Of a DNA stretch of 6,707 nt, positions 6,374-6,707 are shown one piece after another; position 1 is the first letter of the stretch; every line of letters starts with the position of its first letter. Both the position numbers and the translations under genes were made by a program. The notes under the pieces are model-generated. The model was not told the DNA's origin. It made no database searches and was given only the letters and a program-made list of their open reading frames with translations. The stretch is from Burkholderia gladioli. GTDB taxonomy: Bacteria > Pseudomonadota > Gammaproteobacteria > Burkholderiales > Burkholderiaceae. The stretch spans positions 1-6,707 of the forward strand of contig WNEB01000081.1 in assembly GCA_009914575.1 (NCBI GenBank), written 5' to 3'.

Positions 6374-6500
6374 TCAGGCGAGGGCAGCTCGACGCGCCGC
6401 AGCTTGCCGGCCAGCAGCCCGTAGGCGAGGATCGCGACGATCCCGTGCGCGCCGACGAACCACAGCGCGCGGTCGAACGAGCCGGTGGTGGCCACCACGA
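6374..6500 (-). pseudogene. C-terminal remnant of an ACS-type MFS transporter, cut by an IS
   Basis: About 41 codons remain, starting VVATTGSFDRALWFVGAHG and running through a last transmembrane helix (IVAILAYGLLAG) to a basic end KLRRVELPSP. The TGSF...ALxFVGAHA...LAY...GxLxRVEL pattern is that of the twelfth helix in anion:cation symporter family MFS permeases such as glucarate, galactonate or phthalate carriers, as I recall them. The 5' part, eleven helices, is missing because an IS end begins at 6501. The frame does not stop at the expected place: TGA (6376-6374) is out of frame by what would be a single missing base in the CCC run before it, just ahead of the hairpin 6333-6371. It lies on the same strand as, and upstream of, the Rieske gene, so it may once have imported that enzyme's substrate. 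Confidence 0.55.
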
Positions 6501-6571
6501 GGCGTTGTTGCATAAATCGAGTGTGAGGATGAAATAGCATCGACGGGCATAATTTCAGGCGATACGAACGG
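6501..6571. mobile_element. end of an IS5-family (IS903-group-like) element, interrupted
   Basis: The sequence GGCGTTGTTGCATAAATC (6501-6518) matches the IS903 terminal repeat GGCTTTGTTGAATAAATC, as I recall it, at 16 of 18 positions. The homology of the MFS gene stops exactly at 6500, which supports a real insertion boundary. Only about 70 bases, all terminal non-coding sequence, remain before the next element begins near 6572. The other end, the transposase and any target duplication are outside the window. Confidence 0.6.
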
Positions 6572-6707
6572 TGATCTTGCCCCCGTTTCACGGACACCCC
6601 TATAAGCGATTAACTATCGCAATAGGAGGTGGACGATGACCAAGAGCAAGGCAGGCAGAAAGGGGCAGGAGTTCAGCCTGGAGTTCAGGCAGCAGGCACT
6701 GTTGCGA
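6572..6707 (+). mobile_element. left end of an IS3-family-like insertion sequence (partial)
   Basis: A TG-starting terminus, TGATCTTGCCCCCGTTTCAC (6572-6591), resembles IS3-family terminal repeats of Burkholderia (TG...CCCCCGTT...GGACACC pattern, from memory). It is followed by a leader and a transposase start at 6636. It begins inside the IS903-like end, so the two elements are nested. The rest runs off the window. Confidence 0.6.
6636..6707 (+). CDS. transposase OrfA N-terminus, IS3-like (partial)
   Basis: The 24 visible codons read MTKSKAGRKG then QEFSLEFRQQALLR. A short basic start followed by a F-S/T-x-E-F-[KR]-x-x-A block is typical of the helix-turn-helix OrfA of IS3-family elements, the DNA-binding part of the transposase. 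The ATG at 6636 has a strong Shine-Dalgarno, AGGAGGT (6624-6630), five bases upstream. Too little is visible to assign a subgroup, and other families with similar N-termini cannot be excluded. Confidence 0.55.
   Translation, partial: MTKSKAGRKGQEFSLEFRQQALLR

Overview
The window is GC-rich DNA with Burkholderia-like proteins: a LysR regulator, a YheS-type ABC-F ATPase, a VOC-fold protein, a homoserine-dehydrogenase-family enzyme, a Rieske oxygenase and an ACS-type MFS transporter tail. Both ends of the codon-use spectrum fit a Burkholderiaceae (Burkholderia sensu lato) chromosome. This assignment is recalled from protein families and base composition, not from a search.

Layout. Bases 1-100 hold the last 32 codons of an unidentified gene. 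Bases 101-366 are non-coding and carry a good sigma70-like promoter for a LysR gene (367-1301, + strand) that is broken by two frameshifts. A convergent ABC-F ATPase (1321-2984, - strand) has lost one base just before its first Walker A motif. A 225-base gap (3009-3233) with an AT-rich palindrome separates it from an intact VOC-fold gene (3234-3674) and a closely following homoserine-dehydrogenase-like gene (3709-4624), which carries three frame breaks and apparently an internal deletion. Bases 4625-4976 hold an elaborate inverted-repeat element of about 266 bases followed by a terminator shared by both strands. An intact Rieske oxygenase (4977-6101, - strand) follows, then a 231-base leader region, a perfect 16-bp hairpin, and the last ~41 codons of an MFS transporter. 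The transporter is cut at base 6500 by an IS5/IS903-like end, which is itself interrupted about 70 bases in by an IS3-like element running off the window.

Reading of the whole. Only the VOC and Rieske genes look intact. The other recognisable native genes show frameshifts, deletion or IS truncation. This is what a decaying, IS-rich genome (host-restricted Burkholderia relatives are known for this) would look like, although several single-base lesions would also fit sequencing errors. The 4-bp tandem duplication, the inferred internal deletion and the nested IS ends are harder to explain as errors. The MFS remnant and the Rieske enzyme lie on the same strand and may be the remains of an uptake-plus-oxygenation catabolic locus. 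The most unusual non-genic item is the multi-branched palindromic element at 4655-4920, which looks like a non-autonomous mobile element (MITE-like) with a possible short target duplication, inserted at the edge of a terminator.
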